A stretch of DNA of 64,000 nt from an uncultured Alphaproteobacteria bacterium (lineage in GTDB: Bacteria; Pseudomonadota; Alphaproteobacteria; RF32; CAG-239): contig CAKQNT010000001.1 of the NCBI GenBank assembly GCA_934255405.1, positions 167,619 through 231,618 on the forward strand, in the 5' to 3' direction. Below are positions 35,565 to 44,747 of the stretch, in pieces (the stretch's first letter is position 1; every line of letters starts with the position of its first letter). The notes under the pieces are model-generated. The model searched no databases. It was not told the origin of the DNA and saw only the letters and a list, made by a program, of their open reading frames with translations. Position numbers and translations under genes: made by a program.

Positions 35565-36440
35565 ATGGATAATGTTCAGGCTTTGAACGGAATAGACTTT
35601 TCTCCAGAAATTAATATGATCAGATATCTGCAAAAAATCAGGCAGTATCCGATTTTGGAACAAGATGAAGAATATAGACTTGCAGTAAAATATCAGCAAA
35701 CCAAAGACCCGCAAATAGCTCAAATATTGGTAACTTCACATCTGCGCTTAGTGGTAAAAGTTGTATCAAAATACCGTGGCTATAGATTATCTGCCGCCGA
35801 GATGATATCAGAAGGAAATATCGGGTTGCTTTATGCGGTAGAGAAATTTGAACCGGATAAAGGTTTTAGGTTTTCAACCTACGCTTTGTGGTGGATAAAA
35901 GCTTCGGTTCAAAAATATATTCTAAATTCATGGTCACTAGTAAAAATAGGCACAACCGCCGCACAAAAAAAGTTGTTTTTTAATTTGCGAAAAATCAAAA
36001 ATAAGTTGAATGTTACTGATGATAGGGAACTTTCTCCTCAAATTATTAATGGCATAGCCAAATCTCTTGATGTAACAGCTCAAGATGTTACCGATATGAA
36101 TATGCGGATGAAAGCGCATGACGGTTCTCTCAATACCCAAATAGACTCTTCATCAGACAGCGGCAGTGAGTGGCTTGACTTTATAGCCGATAACAAGCCC
36201 AGCCAAGAAGAATCTTTAGCCTATTCCGAAACCCTAAAATATCGGCGCAATCTCTTCAATAAAGCTCTCATCTGTCTAAATCAACGCGAAAAAGATATCC
36301 TCTTCAAGCGCCGCCTCTACGACAAAGCCATAACTCTTGACGATTTAAGCAAAACCTATCGTATATCCAAAGAACGAGTCCGCCAAATTGAACTGAATTG
36401 TATTAAGAAAATATCCAAATACATTTCAAATATCGTATAA
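35565..36440 (+). CDS. rpoH: RNA polymerase sigma-32 factor (heat shock)
   Basis: A 291-residue sigma-70 family factor. Region 2 with SHLRLVVKVVSKYRGYRLSAAEMISEGNIGLLYAVEKFEP and FRFSTYALWWIKASVQKYIL, the RpoH box AQKKLFFNLRKIK (about 134-146) which is diagnostic for sigma-32, and a C-terminal region 4 with the helix-turn-helix ISKERVRQIE. AGGAG precedes ATG 35565. The 124-base gap after rluD shows no clear promoter. The stop lies on the edge of the first tandem hairpin repeat. Confidence 0.96.
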   Translation: MDNVQALNGIDFSPEINMIRYLQKIRQYPILEQDEEYRLAVKYQQTKDPQIAQILVTSHLRLVVKVVSKYRGYRLSAAEMISEGNIGLLYAVEKFEPDKGFRFSTYALWWIKASVQKYILNSWSLVKIGTTAAQKKLFFNLRKIKNKLNVTDDRELSPQIINGIAKSLDVTAQDVTDMNMRMKAHDGSLNTQIDSSSDSGSEWLDFIADNKPSQEESLAYSETLKYRRNLFNKALICLNQREKDILFKRRLYDKAITLDDLSKTYRISKERVRQIELNCIKKISKYISNIV

Positions 36441-36803
36441 TAGGCTATCTAAAGCGATTTGCTCAGGTCGAAAGTGTCCTCACGTACTTCTATGTACGCT
36501 GCGGTACTTTCGCCTTTCAAATCACTTTATCTAACCTATTCTCCGATATTTGAAGAAAAGTTTGAGTTAATAGGCTATCTAAAGCGATTTGCACGAGGAG
36601 AAAAGTGTCCTCACGTACTTCTATGTACGCTGCGGTACTTTCGCCTTTCAAATCACTTTATCTAACCTATTCTCCGATATTTGAAGAAAAGTTTGAGTTA
36701 ATAGGCTATCTAAAGCGATTTGCACGAGGAGAAAAGTGTCCTCACGTACTTCTATGTACGCTGCGGTACTTTTGCCTTTCAAATCACTTTATCTAAAACT
36801 ATT
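36439..36803. repeat. Three tandem copies of a long hairpin repeat
   Basis: Units start at 36441, 36571 and 36702 (period 130-131). Each is an imperfect palindrome of about 104 bases running from AATAGG to CCTATT with apical sequence CACGTAC-TTCTAT-GTACGCT, followed by a 27-base spacer. The array fills the gap between convergent rpoH and the 36799 gene and overlaps both stop codons. Short open frames in it are artefacts of the repeat. The same apical core occurs at 63936-63955. It contains no other gene. Confidence 0.9.
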
Positions 36804-37275
36804 TATTAAGCTCATTAATGATATCGCGACCCCAATCTTCGGCGATTTTATCTAATTTGTTGTCGATGCTGCGCAGGCGGCGGTGTGCAGAATTTTTGAA
36901 AATGACACTGAATATATTGGGCAATTCAAAATAAAGAATCATACCAAATGCAGCCGCGCCAAGCATGATTACAATATTAAAAATGTTGCTTAAGATATAA
37001 ATCTGTTGATTTAAGTTGTATTGGTTTAAGATGCTGGTCAGGCAAATGAACATTCCGGCGATATTACAGCAGCCGACAATAATAAGTTTGTTGGTGTTTT
37101 TGGAATCAACCAGCATAATTGTCAAAGACGGCAACAGTCCGATAAGCAAAATAACAACCATCGGCAGAGAAGTAAACATTAGGATTATCAAACCCAGCAC
37201 CAGCAAAATTTTTTGCAGCAGGCTGAGCTTAAAAGGTGGTTTTTCCGCTTGTTTTCTGGTAATTGGTTTTATCAT
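36799..37275 (-). CDS. Multi-pass membrane protein of unknown function
   Basis: A 158-residue protein with about four hydrophobic segments (residues about 22-45, 45-65, 68-90, 103-125) and a short charged C-terminal tail. It is the second gene of a two-gene unit: ATG 37275 overlaps the stop of the pseudokinase gene by four bases (ATGA). An upstream in-frame ATG four codons earlier lies inside the pseudokinase stop region and is less likely. Function unknown. Confidence 0.7.
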   Translation of the reverse strand: MIKPITRKQAEKPPFKLSLLQKILLVLGLIILMFTSLPMVVILLIGLLPSLTIMLVDSKNTNKLIIVGCCNIAGMFICLTSILNQYNLNQQIYILSNIFNIVIMLGAAAFGMILYFELPNIFSVIFKNSAHRRLRSIDNKLDKIAEDWGRDIINELNK

Positions 37276-39359
37276 TTGAGCACCCAATAAATTATGCTGA
37301 AAATAAATGAACTGAGCATGGTCAGAACAGACAAGACTGCGCCGAATTTTAAGGCGACCTCGCGTGCTTCTTCGTCAATTTTGCTGTTGCCGGAGAGCAG
37401 GTGTTTGCGGTCTGCAATCAGTGTATTTGCTCTCTTTAAGGCTTCTGAATATTCTGTCCGGTCTTTCTTTTTGGCGTCTTCATTATCCAGCAGGTCATAG
37501 AGATTTATAATTTTGCCGTTTTTAGAAATTTTGATTAATTCTCTTTCTAAAAATTTACGATATTTCAAGTTGTGATAGCTCTGAACAATCGGTTGAGCTG
37601 TTTTCATCAGCCATTTGGTAAGATTAAATAATTGTACGGGGCCACTCTTATTCTGAATATTGGCATATATGCGGATGATGGCTCCGGCTTGTAATAAATC
37701 CTGATTAGCATTTAGATCGGTTAAGATACCATCAATCTTTTTGCCCATTTTGCAACGCAGATAGGCAATGATGTTTTTGTCATAGGGTTTGGCGTCTTTG
37801 TTGGCGGAATAATTATTATCCAAAGCTCTCAGCAGTCGCGATGGAGAATTTACAAACTCTTTGCCAATCAGCGGACTGGTGCAGGGTAAGTCTTCGTCAA
37901 AATCATACATAATACGGTCAATGCCGTAGCCATAATCGGTGCGCGCCAAATAAATCCGAAATTCGTTACTATTGGCCGGAGCATGAATAAACGGCTGTTC
38001 CTGATACCATGTTTTGATGATGTCGCCGGATAGAACCTGATAAAAGCACTCTAAAGACTGTTTGGTTTTGAGATAGTAAAAAATAGCCTTGGATAAACCT
38101 CCGGGGAAAACATAAATATCTCCACATTTGACGGGCAGGCTGTAATCTAATAAAATGCAAATTTGCGCAACCAAAAAACGGCTGAGGTTGGGGTTTTCTT
38201 TTTCCTGCTGCAAAAGTTTTTCAATCTTATTATAGAGCTTTTCGTTCTCCAAACCATTTTTTATCCATTCCAGCAGTTTGCCATTGTGAATTACGGTCAG
38301 ACCATCTTCTTGATTTTCTAATAAGGTAAGAGCAGCTGATTTGGCGGTATAATATTTTTCACCGCCGATTGTAAGTGCTCGCATGGATTTGTCATTGGCC
38401 TCGTTGGAGAAGCTGGAAGTTTTGCCGTCCAGATAATTATAAATCTGGGTGCTGTTCCAACGATTCTCCGCGGAATCATCAAGCATACCTTTGATTACCT
38501 GAACAAATTGGCTCAGCAATTTGTCATTTATGGTGAGAGTGGCAATAGAGCCTTTTTTGAGTTTAAGACGCAACAATTCCGGAGTTGACATGTCCGAAAC
38601 GATATCGTGTTGCAAAACTATTCCCAGCAAAGCGGCACCGGAGGCATAGATATCATCGGCACTGCTGCCATGTCCGCGACCTTGCGGAATGCAAAGCATA
38701 CTTTCGATGGTTTCATATGCTGATGGTTGATAAAGAGCAGGGAATGTTGCAGCGCAGTCGCCCAAAACCAATTCTGAACATTCGGCGTCTTTATAAAAAA
38801 GGTTGTCCAAACGGATGGCGCGATGGGTTAAGTTATAACTTTTAAGCGCTTCGCAACCGGAAATCAGCGATAATACCAGTGATTTGAATTTTTCTGACGA
38901 TATTCTTTCTCCAGAAAATTTGGTTGAAGCTTTAGGGCCGGTCGGACGGTTGTATATCAACGCCATATTCATGGTCTTCTGCGGGAGGTAGTTTACAACG
39001 CTGTATTCTACCAGTTTAAGCAGATTGGGGTGATCGATGGCCTTGAGGTATGGCAACATAGACATACGCGGTGGAAAGTTGTTGTCGCACAAAAGGGCAA
39101 ATAGTTCGCGTTCCGGCTTGATCTTGTCTTTTACGGCATAGGCTTTGGCGCCGTTGGCATCTAAATCCGGCAACGGCGAATTATAATCAATCTCAAAACG
39201 CTCTTTAACCAAAAAAGTGTTTTCGGATTCGTTGGTTAAAACCGCATTTTCGGTTACCGGCGTTTCGGTTGCATCAGAGAGAGCCACGTCTTCTACGGCT
39301 TTGATTTGTCCGGTCTGGTCTTCTGTCGGCTCCGGAGCGGTATTTTCTTCTTCTGCCAT
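37272..39359 (-). CDS. Protein-kinase-like (pseudokinase) protein with a C-terminal membrane anchor
   Basis: A 695-residue protein. The first 45 residues are acidic and disordered. Residues about 90-320 have kinase-like features: the catalytic-loop position reads HRAIRLDN (about 179-186), so the HRD aspartate is Ala, and the DFG position reads GDCA. The remaining helical region leads to a C-terminal membrane segment (about 674-692). Loss of both key residues suggests a pseudokinase. ATG 39359 is preferred over an upstream GTG. Coupled to the 36799 gene. Confidence 0.75.
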   Translation of the reverse strand: MAEEENTAPEPTEDQTGQIKAVEDVALSDATETPVTENAVLTNESENTFLVKERFEIDYNSPLPDLDANGAKAYAVKDKIKPERELFALLCDNNFPPRMSMLPYLKAIDHPNLLKLVEYSVVNYLPQKTMNMALIYNRPTGPKASTKFSGERISSEKFKSLVLSLISGCEALKSYNLTHRAIRLDNLFYKDAECSELVLGDCAATFPALYQPSAYETIESMLCIPQGRGHGSSADDIYASGAALLGIVLQHDIVSDMSTPELLRLKLKKGSIATLTINDKLLSQFVQVIKGMLDDSAENRWNSTQIYNYLDGKTSSFSNEANDKSMRALTIGGEKYYTAKSAALTLLENQEDGLTVIHNGKLLEWIKNGLENEKLYNKIEKLLQQEKENPNLSRFLVAQICILLDYSLPVKCGDIYVFPGGLSKAIFYYLKTKQSLECFYQVLSGDIIKTWYQEQPFIHAPANSNEFRIYLARTDYGYGIDRIMYDFDEDLPCTSPLIGKEFVNSPSRLLRALDNNYSANKDAKPYDKNIIAYLRCKMGKKIDGILTDLNANQDLLQAGAIIRIYANIQNKSGPVQLFNLTKWLMKTAQPIVQSYHNLKYRKFLERELIKISKNGKIINLYDLLDNEDAKKKDRTEYSEALKRANTLIADRKHLLSGNSKIDEEAREVALKFGAVLSVLTMLSSFIFSIIYWVLK

Positions 39360-39492
39360 GTTGAATTCTTTCACATTTTTTATAAATAATGTTAACTATA
39401 ATCTAATATTGTTAAAAAAATACAAAGATTTTGGCATTGTTTTTTTGCAAAATAGATTCTAAAATCAAGGAAATTGTGATAGCAGGCTGATA

Positions 39493-40572
39493 ATGGAAAG
39501 CGAAATTACTACGAATGTTGAAGATTTGGACGGAGCAGAAGGTTTATCTGCCGCCGCCAATGTTGATTTGTCGCTTTTGAAACAGGCTGCCGATTATAAT
39601 GTTGATTTGGACAGTCTGGAAAGTCCAATTAATCAAAATGTGCAAGTGGAGATTCCGCAACAGCAGCAGACCAGAGTTAAAGAACATTTCTTTTGGCAAG
39701 ACATGGATGTTAATCTGAGTGATATTGTTAATTTGGTGATGAATACCTCAGAGCGCCCAATAATAATGGTTAGTGATGATAAGGCGGTGTATTTTAATTA
39801 TACCGCAATGCAAATGCTGGATATTAAAAATATGCGGGCGGTAATTGATGAGCCATTTTTGAGTTTTGTAGACAAAGAAGACTGGAATGTTTTGACCTCT
39901 AATATCGGCGAGATGCTCACCGCGGCAAAAAAACAGCCGATAAAACTGCGGTCGCTGAAAGGCAAAGTTGTGCCGGTAGAATTTCAGGCTATATATTTGC
40001 CGGATTCTAAGCGCTTTTCTTTTATTTTGGTGGGCGGGCATGCCAACAAAGCAAGCAAACCTTTCTTTAATAATTTGTATGATGATTTAACCGGTTTGCC
40101 AAACTTCTTTTTGTTTGAAGATAGGGTACAGATGGCGGTTAATAACGAAAATTATAAAGATTCTCGCCTGCCCAAAGATCTAATTGCGGTCGCAACGGTT
40201 AGTATTGATAATATTGAGATGTTTAGAAAACTTCGTTTGGAAGAATTTGCTCTGAAAAAAATCGCAAATACTTTAGTATTGAGTTTGAGGAAAAATTATA
40301 CCGTTGCTAAAGGACTGAAATATCACTTTTGGATATTGATGCCGGATATTGCCAATAACTACGATTTAGATACGGAGTTGAAAAAATTGATGGCGGTGTT
40401 TAAGGAAGGTGTGAGCGATAATTTTACTACTCATGAACTGTCGGTCAGCGTGGGGGTGAGTGTTTTTCCAGCGCCGGCGCGGTCAGCAAAAAAACTTATT
40501 GAACAGGCGATTGACGCGGTAAAAGAAGCGCAAAATACTTCTGAAAGTTCAATGGTTTTGGCAAAAAGATAA
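39493..40572 (+). CDS. PAS-like and degenerate GGDEF protein
   Basis: A 359-residue protein. Residues about 75-185 look like a PAS domain (IVNLVMNTSERPIIMVSDD...). Residues about 195-355 are GGDEF-like: it starts with the typical DDLTGLPN...F, but where GGDEF is expected the sequence reads L-K-Y-H-F-W-I-L-M-P, so diguanylate cyclase activity is very unlikely. A sensor or binding role is possible. Divergent from the pseudokinase across 133 bases. A strong terminator follows. Confidence 0.82.
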   Translation: MESEITTNVEDLDGAEGLSAAANVDLSLLKQAADYNVDLDSLESPINQNVQVEIPQQQQTRVKEHFFWQDMDVNLSDIVNLVMNTSERPIIMVSDDKAVYFNYTAMQMLDIKNMRAVIDEPFLSFVDKEDWNVLTSNIGEMLTAAKKQPIKLRSLKGKVVPVEFQAIYLPDSKRFSFILVGGHANKASKPFFNNLYDDLTGLPNFFLFEDRVQMAVNNENYKDSRLPKDLIAVATVSIDNIEMFRKLRLEEFALKKIANTLVLSLRKNYTVAKGLKYHFWILMPDIANNYDLDTELKKLMAVFKEGVSDNFTTHELSVSVGVSVFPAPARSAKKLIEQAIDAVKEAQNTSESSMVLAKR

Positions 40573-40603
40573 AAAAATCCCGCCTGCAAAAGGCGGGATT
40601 TTT
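40573..40603. terminator. Bidirectional terminator after the GGDEF-like gene
   Basis: A 12-bp stem AAAAATCCCGCC/GGCGGGATTTTT with a 7-base loop; serves the convergent 39493 (+) and 40620 (-) genes. Confidence 0.95.
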
Positions 40604-40619
40604 GGATTGCGATGTGTTT

Positions 40620-41348
40620 TTAGCGGCGATCGCCCATAAAACGCATCAGATAAATAAAGAGGTTGATAAAATCAAGATACAATCCAAGCGCACCAACCAA
40701 AGCTTTTTTGGCGATGGTTTCTTCGCTATCTGCGCTGAAATACATGCTGCGAATACGTTGGGTATCATAAGCAGTCAGACCGACAAAAATACCAACCGCC
40801 AAAATTGATACGGCATAATCAACACCGGCGCTTTTCATAAAGACGTTTACAACCATGGCAATGATAATGCCCCATAGTCCCATATATAGAAAAGAACCCA
40901 TGGCAGTAAGATCACGTTTAGTGGTGTATCCATATAAGCTCATGGCGCCAAAAGTGCCGGCGGTAATCAAAAAGACACGGGCAATACTGGCTCCGGTATA
41001 GGCCAACATAATCGGGGTTAAGGACATGCCCATAACTGCGGCATAAGACCAGAACAACAACTGAACCTGAGACGCAGTGCCGCGGCTGACAACCCACTGA
41101 AACGCAAATACCATAATCAATGGCGCAATCAACATAAGCCAACCGAAGCCAGACATACCGGTGACTTGTCCGGCGGCATTAATGTTGAAAAACAATCCCA
41201 GCAAAGAAGTATTGGCAATGATATAGGCGCTTAGAGCGGTTAGGCATAGTCCGGCAGCCATAAAGTTGTACACTTTTATCATGTAAGAGCGCAAGCCCTC
41301 ATCGACCGAAACAGTTGAACGAGCTTGTGAATATGCTTTGTTTTCCAT
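40620..41348 (-). CDS. Bax inhibitor-1/YccA family membrane protein
   Basis: A 242-residue protein with seven membrane helices and a characteristic C-terminal GLTAYDTQRIRSMYF motif followed by LGLYLDFINLFIYLMRFMG, typical of BI-1/YbhL/YccA. Such proteins act as calcium or pH-sensitive channels or modulate membrane protease FtsH; the role in this organism is inferred from the family. The N-terminal tail (about 1-28) is cytoplasmic. Confidence 0.93.
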   Translation of the reverse strand: MENKAYSQARSTVSVDEGLRSYMIKVYNFMAAGLCLTALSAYIIANTSLLGLFFNINAAGQVTGMSGFGWLMLIAPLIMVFAFQWVVSRGTASQVQLLFWSYAAVMGMSLTPIMLAYTGASIARVFLITAGTFGAMSLYGYTTKRDLTAMGSFLYMGLWGIIIAMVVNVFMKSAGVDYAVSILAVGIFVGLTAYDTQRIRSMYFSADSEETIAKKALVGALGLYLDFINLFIYLMRFMGDRR

Positions 41349-41424
41349 AAATTTTCCTTTTAAGTTTATGTTTATCCTCTATCTAATATAGGAAACAATA
41401 TTGAGAAAATCAATCTTAAAGCAA

Positions 41425-42132
41425 CTATAACCAGCGGTAAAGTTCTTTGCCGCGTACTTTAAGCCATTGGCGACCATTTTGGTAATCAGGACATAATTGA
41501 GCCACGCAATTCCAAAAATCAGCAGAATGATTTTGGTGGGCAAGGTGAGCAACCTCATGGCTGACCAGATAGTCGATGACGTGAAGCGGAGCCAAAACAA
41601 TCCGCCAATTATAATTTATGTTGCGCTTGCTGGAACAACTGCCCCAGCGTGATTTGGTATCTTTGAGAGTTACGTTGTGGATGGTACAATTGATAATCTT
41701 GGCTTTGGCAACGGAGAGTTTGTATAGTTCTTTGGCGGCGTGTTTTTTTAAGAAATCACATACTCGGCGGTGCAAAAACTCCGGCGCGCCCCCGACTGAT
41801 AAAATACCGTCTTTGAGTGTTGTTCCGCGCTGATTGGAATTGTGGCTGATAATAATTTTTTGTCCCATAACCGAGATACTTTCACCATTTTCAAAATATC
41901 CGGCAGTCGGAATTTTGGCTAGCATATTTTGAATCCAGTCGCGATGAGAATTGACAAATTCCAAAGCTTTGCGCGAGGAGCAATAGCGAGGCAAAGTCAG
42001 AACCGGCAAGCGGTTTTTTTCATCAATTCGCAAGGTTAGCCTTTTGGCTAAAGGCGACTTGATAACTTTTATATCCATGCCGAGTTCCGCCGCAAAATTA
42101 AAGGTCCGGCCAGTCAACAATGTAATTTTCAT
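41425..42132 (-). CDS. M48-like zinc metallopeptidase (YgjP/DUF45 family)
   Basis: A 235-residue protein with the zinc site HEVAHLAHQNHS (His, Glu, His and a third ligand within the family) in the C-terminal third, preceded by TKSRWGSC and NINYNWRIVLAP, a YgjP signature. It is a cytoplasmic predicted peptidase of unknown substrate. The start is uncertain: ATG 42132 has GAGG nine bases upstream, while ATG 42081 would avoid the overlap with the upstream gene (42098). Confidence 0.88.
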   Translation of the reverse strand: MKITLLTGRTFNFAAELGMDIKVIKSPLAKRLTLRIDEKNRLPVLTLPRYCSSRKALEFVNSHRDWIQNMLAKIPTAGYFENGESISVMGQKIIISHNSNQRGTTLKDGILSVGGAPEFLHRRVCDFLKKHAAKELYKLSVAKAKIINCTIHNVTLKDTKSRWGSCSSKRNINYNWRIVLAPLHVIDYLVSHEVAHLAHQNHSADFWNCVAQLCPDYQNGRQWLKVRGKELYRWL

Positions 42133-42598
42133 AATCATTTACCTCGGATTCATTAACAGTTTGGCGATTTTGCAAGGACATTTTGGCCTGATGTACGGAA
42201 TCGGCTTTGCCGGTAATTAACGGGTGCCAGTCTGGAAGTTCCTGCCCGTTGTCCAATAGCCAATAAGCGCAGGTTTTGGGTAGCCAGCGGGGTTTTTCCC
42301 GAATTGCCGCAAGCGTGATATCTCGGCAATCAGGCACTTTTTCAAAACGATGGTCATAAATCTTGCAAAGACAATTGTGGCAGTCCAAAAATCGGCACAC
42401 GGTATTGGTGAATTTTATTTTGCCGCGGATTTCTAATTTGTTGAGGCAACATTTGCCGCAGCCATCACAGAGAAGTTCCCACTCTCTTTTATTCATTTCT
42501 GAAAGCTTTTTCTTTTTCCAGAATTCGGGCTCAATATCTTGGATGTTATTGAAGCGAGATTGAGGATTATAAGGGGTATCAACCCAATCTTTATTCAT
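42098..42598 (-). CDS. YcgN/UPF0260-family Cys-cluster protein (copy 1)
   Basis: A 166-residue cytoplasmic protein with the motif CDGCGKCCLNK (about 43-53), then C-R-F-L-D-C-x-x-C-L-C and C-R-D-I, with PDWHPLITG toward the C-terminus. These are the signatures of the UPF0260/YkgJ group, proposed Fe-S or zinc proteins. Its ATG overlaps the upstream stop by eight bases. It is a tandem paralogue of the next gene. Confidence 0.88.
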   Translation of the reverse strand: MNKDWVDTPYNPQSRFNNIQDIEPEFWKKKKLSEMNKREWELLCDGCGKCCLNKLEIRGKIKFTNTVCRFLDCHNCLCKIYDHRFEKVPDCRDITLAAIREKPRWLPKTCAYWLLDNGQELPDWHPLITGKADSVHQAKMSLQNRQTVNESEVNDYENYIVDWPDL

Positions 42599-43031
42599 AA
42601 TCTTCATCCTCAATAATATGGTCTTCCAGCTCATCTTCAGGTACCAAAAGCTCGCTTACAACATCAGCAGGAATCTTAAATTCATCGGGCAGAGGTTTGC
42701 CGCTTACCAACGGGTGCCAAGCCGGCAGAGTTCCGGTGCGAGCCAAAATATAGTAGGCGCAAGTATCAGGAATCCATTCCAGATTGCCGATATTTTGAGG
42801 GTTTAGAATAAGGCAGGATGGGACTAGCTCATGGCGCCGGGAATATTGGGTGCAAAGGTGGTTTTGGCAATTATGATAGCGGCAAACGACATTGGTTTCA
42901 TAAATCTCGCCGCTATCTTCGTCTTGTAGTTTTATCTGACAGCAACGTCCGCAATGCATACACACGGATTCCCATTCTTCTTGGGTGTATTCTTCGGGCT
43001 TTTTGTTTTGCCAAAATTTTTTAGAAGTCAT
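42591..43031 (-). CDS. YcgN/UPF0260-family Cys-cluster protein (copy 2)
   Basis: A 146-residue protein with CMHCGRCCQIK (about 24-34), CRYHNCQNHLC and CLILNPQNIGNLEWIPDTCAYY, and PAWHPLVSGKP, the same layout as the downstream copy. The two share motif order but differ in the first loop. A highly acidic tail (EDELEDHIIEDEDYE) is unique to this copy. Translationally coupled to copy 1. Confidence 0.88.
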   Translation of the reverse strand: MTSKKFWQNKKPEEYTQEEWESVCMHCGRCCQIKLQDEDSGEIYETNVVCRYHNCQNHLCTQYSRRHELVPSCLILNPQNIGNLEWIPDTCAYYILARTGTLPAWHPLVSGKPLPDEFKIPADVVSELLVPEDELEDHIIEDEDYE

Positions 43032-43048
43032 GAAGTTTGTCCGCAGAA

Positions 43049-43270
43049 TTAGAATTTATTGTTATCAAAATATTCAATGCGTCCTTGTTTGGAAAGTCTG
43101 TATTTGAGCCATAGCCAGCGCAGAGCAGCCAGAATCAGCAATGGAATAAACACATAGGCAAACACAACCGCAAAAATGGTGGCGCCCAAAGCGATAAGCG
43201 TAATTAGCGCCGCAATGCCGATTGAGGCGGCTAAAACGTAAATAAGCATATTTAAAAAGTTGTTTTGCAT
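43049..43270 (-). CDS. Small two-helix membrane protein
   Basis: A 73-residue protein. ATG 43270 lies one base after the dnaB stop; the same frame is open further upstream, but that part overlaps dnaB and is not membrane-like. Two hydrophobic segments (about 6-28 and 30-50) precede a basic tail (RWLWLKYRLSKQGRIEY). No family is recognised. Likely cotranscribed with dnaB. Confidence 0.65.
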   Translation of the reverse strand: MQNNFLNMLIYVLAASIGIAALITLIALGATIFAVVFAYVFIPLLILAALRWLWLKYRLSKQGRIEYFDNNKF

Positions 43271-43271
43271 C

Positions 43272-44747
43272 TTAATCACCAATCCTTTCAGGCAGATATT
43301 CTTCTTTGGCCAGATTGCCGAATTGGGCATAATCGCCGTTCCAAAATAATTGTACGGTGCCGGTAGGACCGTGACGCTGTTTGCCGATAATAACCTCGGC
43401 AACATTTTGGGTGGCGCGTTTGCGGGCTTCCCATTCTTCCATACGTTTCTGTAGATGCTCCGGCGTTTCTGATGGTTTTTGCTGCGGTTCTTCGTTTTGC
43501 AGATAGTAATTTTCTCGGTACACAAACATTACAATATCGGCATCTTGTTCAATTGATCCGGATTCACGCAAATCTGACATTACCGGACGTTTATCGTCAC
43601 GCTGTTCTACGCCGCGGTTCAACTGTGACAAGGCAATTACCGGAAGATTTAGTTCTTTGGCCAAAATTTTCAAGCCGCGGGAGATTTCAGACAGCTCTTG
43701 AACGCGGTTGCCTTCAGAGCGCTTTGAACCGGTGCCGTTAATAAGTTGGATATAGTCAATTACAATACAGCCCAAACCTTTGTTGCGCTTGAGACGGCGG
43801 GCACGGGTGCGGATTGAGTTGATGTTTAATCCGGGGGTGTCATCAATATAAAACGGAACTTTTTCCAGCTCGCGGACGGCGGCGGCAATGCGGGTGAATT
43901 CAGCGCTATCAAGTTCACCGGTGCGCATCTTGTGGCCGTTGGTTTGTGTAACGGTGGAAAGAATACGCGAGGCCAGCTGGTCGGCGGACATCTCGAGTGA
44001 GAAGAAAGCCACGCCGCGGGATTTTTCATCTAGGTCTTTGGCGTGCATCATGTATTCGGCAACATTATATGCAATATTGGTAGCTAACGCGGTTTTGCCC
44101 ATAGCCGGACGTCCGGCTATGATGATAAGGTCGGAGTTATTAAGACCGCCGGTTTTGTTATCAAGAGCATCTAAAGAGGTTGGGAGGCCGGAGATTTTGC
44201 CGTCTTTTTGGTAGGCCTGCTCAATGTGAGACAGAGAAGAAGTGAGCGCCTGAGAAAAATCTACAAAACCGCCGTTGATATCGCCCTGATTGGAGAGTTC
44301 AAAAAGCTTTTTTTCTGCCTGCTCAATTTGTTCGGTGGCATCAGAGTCAATATCTTCTTTAGTGGCGTTGTTTACAATATCAAAACCGGTGGCAATCAGC
44401 TCGCGGCGCAGATATTTGTCATAGATGAATTGGGCATAATATTCGGCGTTGGTGAGCGGAGTTGCAGAATCGGCCAGTTTTATCAGATATTTGATGCCGC
44501 CGACGTCATTAAGAGTGCCGTCTTGCTCAAAATAGTTTTTCAGGGTAATAACATCCGCAACATGACCGCGGGTGATTAGCTTGGAAATTACCTCAAAAAT
44601 TTTGGCATGCATAGAATCGGCAAAATGTTGAGGTTTGAGAAATTCAGAAACTTTTTCAAATGCTTTGTTGTTGGCTAAAATGGCGCCAAGCAGGGCTTGT
44701 TCGGCTTCAATGTTTTGGGGGAGAGAGGTTATTTCCGGAGTTTCCAT
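43272..44747 (-). CDS. dnaB: Replicative DNA helicase DnaB
   Basis: A 491-residue hexameric helicase that unwinds DNA at the fork. N-terminal DnaB domain with LPQNIEAEQALLGAIL (about 8-23), then the RecA-like domain with Walker A AGRPAMGKTALAT (about 211-223), LSQLNRGVEQRDDKRPVMSDLRESGSIEQDAD and KQRHGPTGTV. No intein interrupts it. The 197-base region upstream to rpmB holds the terminator of rpmB and nothing else obvious. Confidence 0.97.
   Translation of the reverse strand: METPEITSLPQNIEAEQALLGAILANNKAFEKVSEFLKPQHFADSMHAKIFEVISKLITRGHVADVITLKNYFEQDGTLNDVGGIKYLIKLADSATPLTNAEYYAQFIYDKYLRRELIATGFDIVNNATKEDIDSDATEQIEQAEKKLFELSNQGDINGGFVDFSQALTSSLSHIEQAYQKDGKISGLPTSLDALDNKTGGLNNSDLIIIAGRPAMGKTALATNIAYNVAEYMMHAKDLDEKSRGVAFFSLEMSADQLASRILSTVTQTNGHKMRTGELDSAEFTRIAAAVRELEKVPFYIDDTPGLNINSIRTRARRLKRNKGLGCIVIDYIQLINGTGSKRSEGNRVQELSEISRGLKILAKELNLPVIALSQLNRGVEQRDDKRPVMSDLRESGSIEQDADIVMFVYRENYYLQNEEPQQKPSETPEHLQKRMEEWEARKRATQNVAEVIIGKQRHGPTGTVQLFWNGDYAQFGNLAKEEYLPERIGD

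Noticed and set aside
36459..36796. Two near-identical open frames of 68 and 63 residues
   Set aside because: They are translations of the tandem hairpin repeat, with no ribosome site; the similarity only reflects the repeat.
36439..36803. CRISPR array
   Set aside because: The repeat unit is 130 bases, with near-identical 'spacers' and internal palindromes; no cas genes are near.
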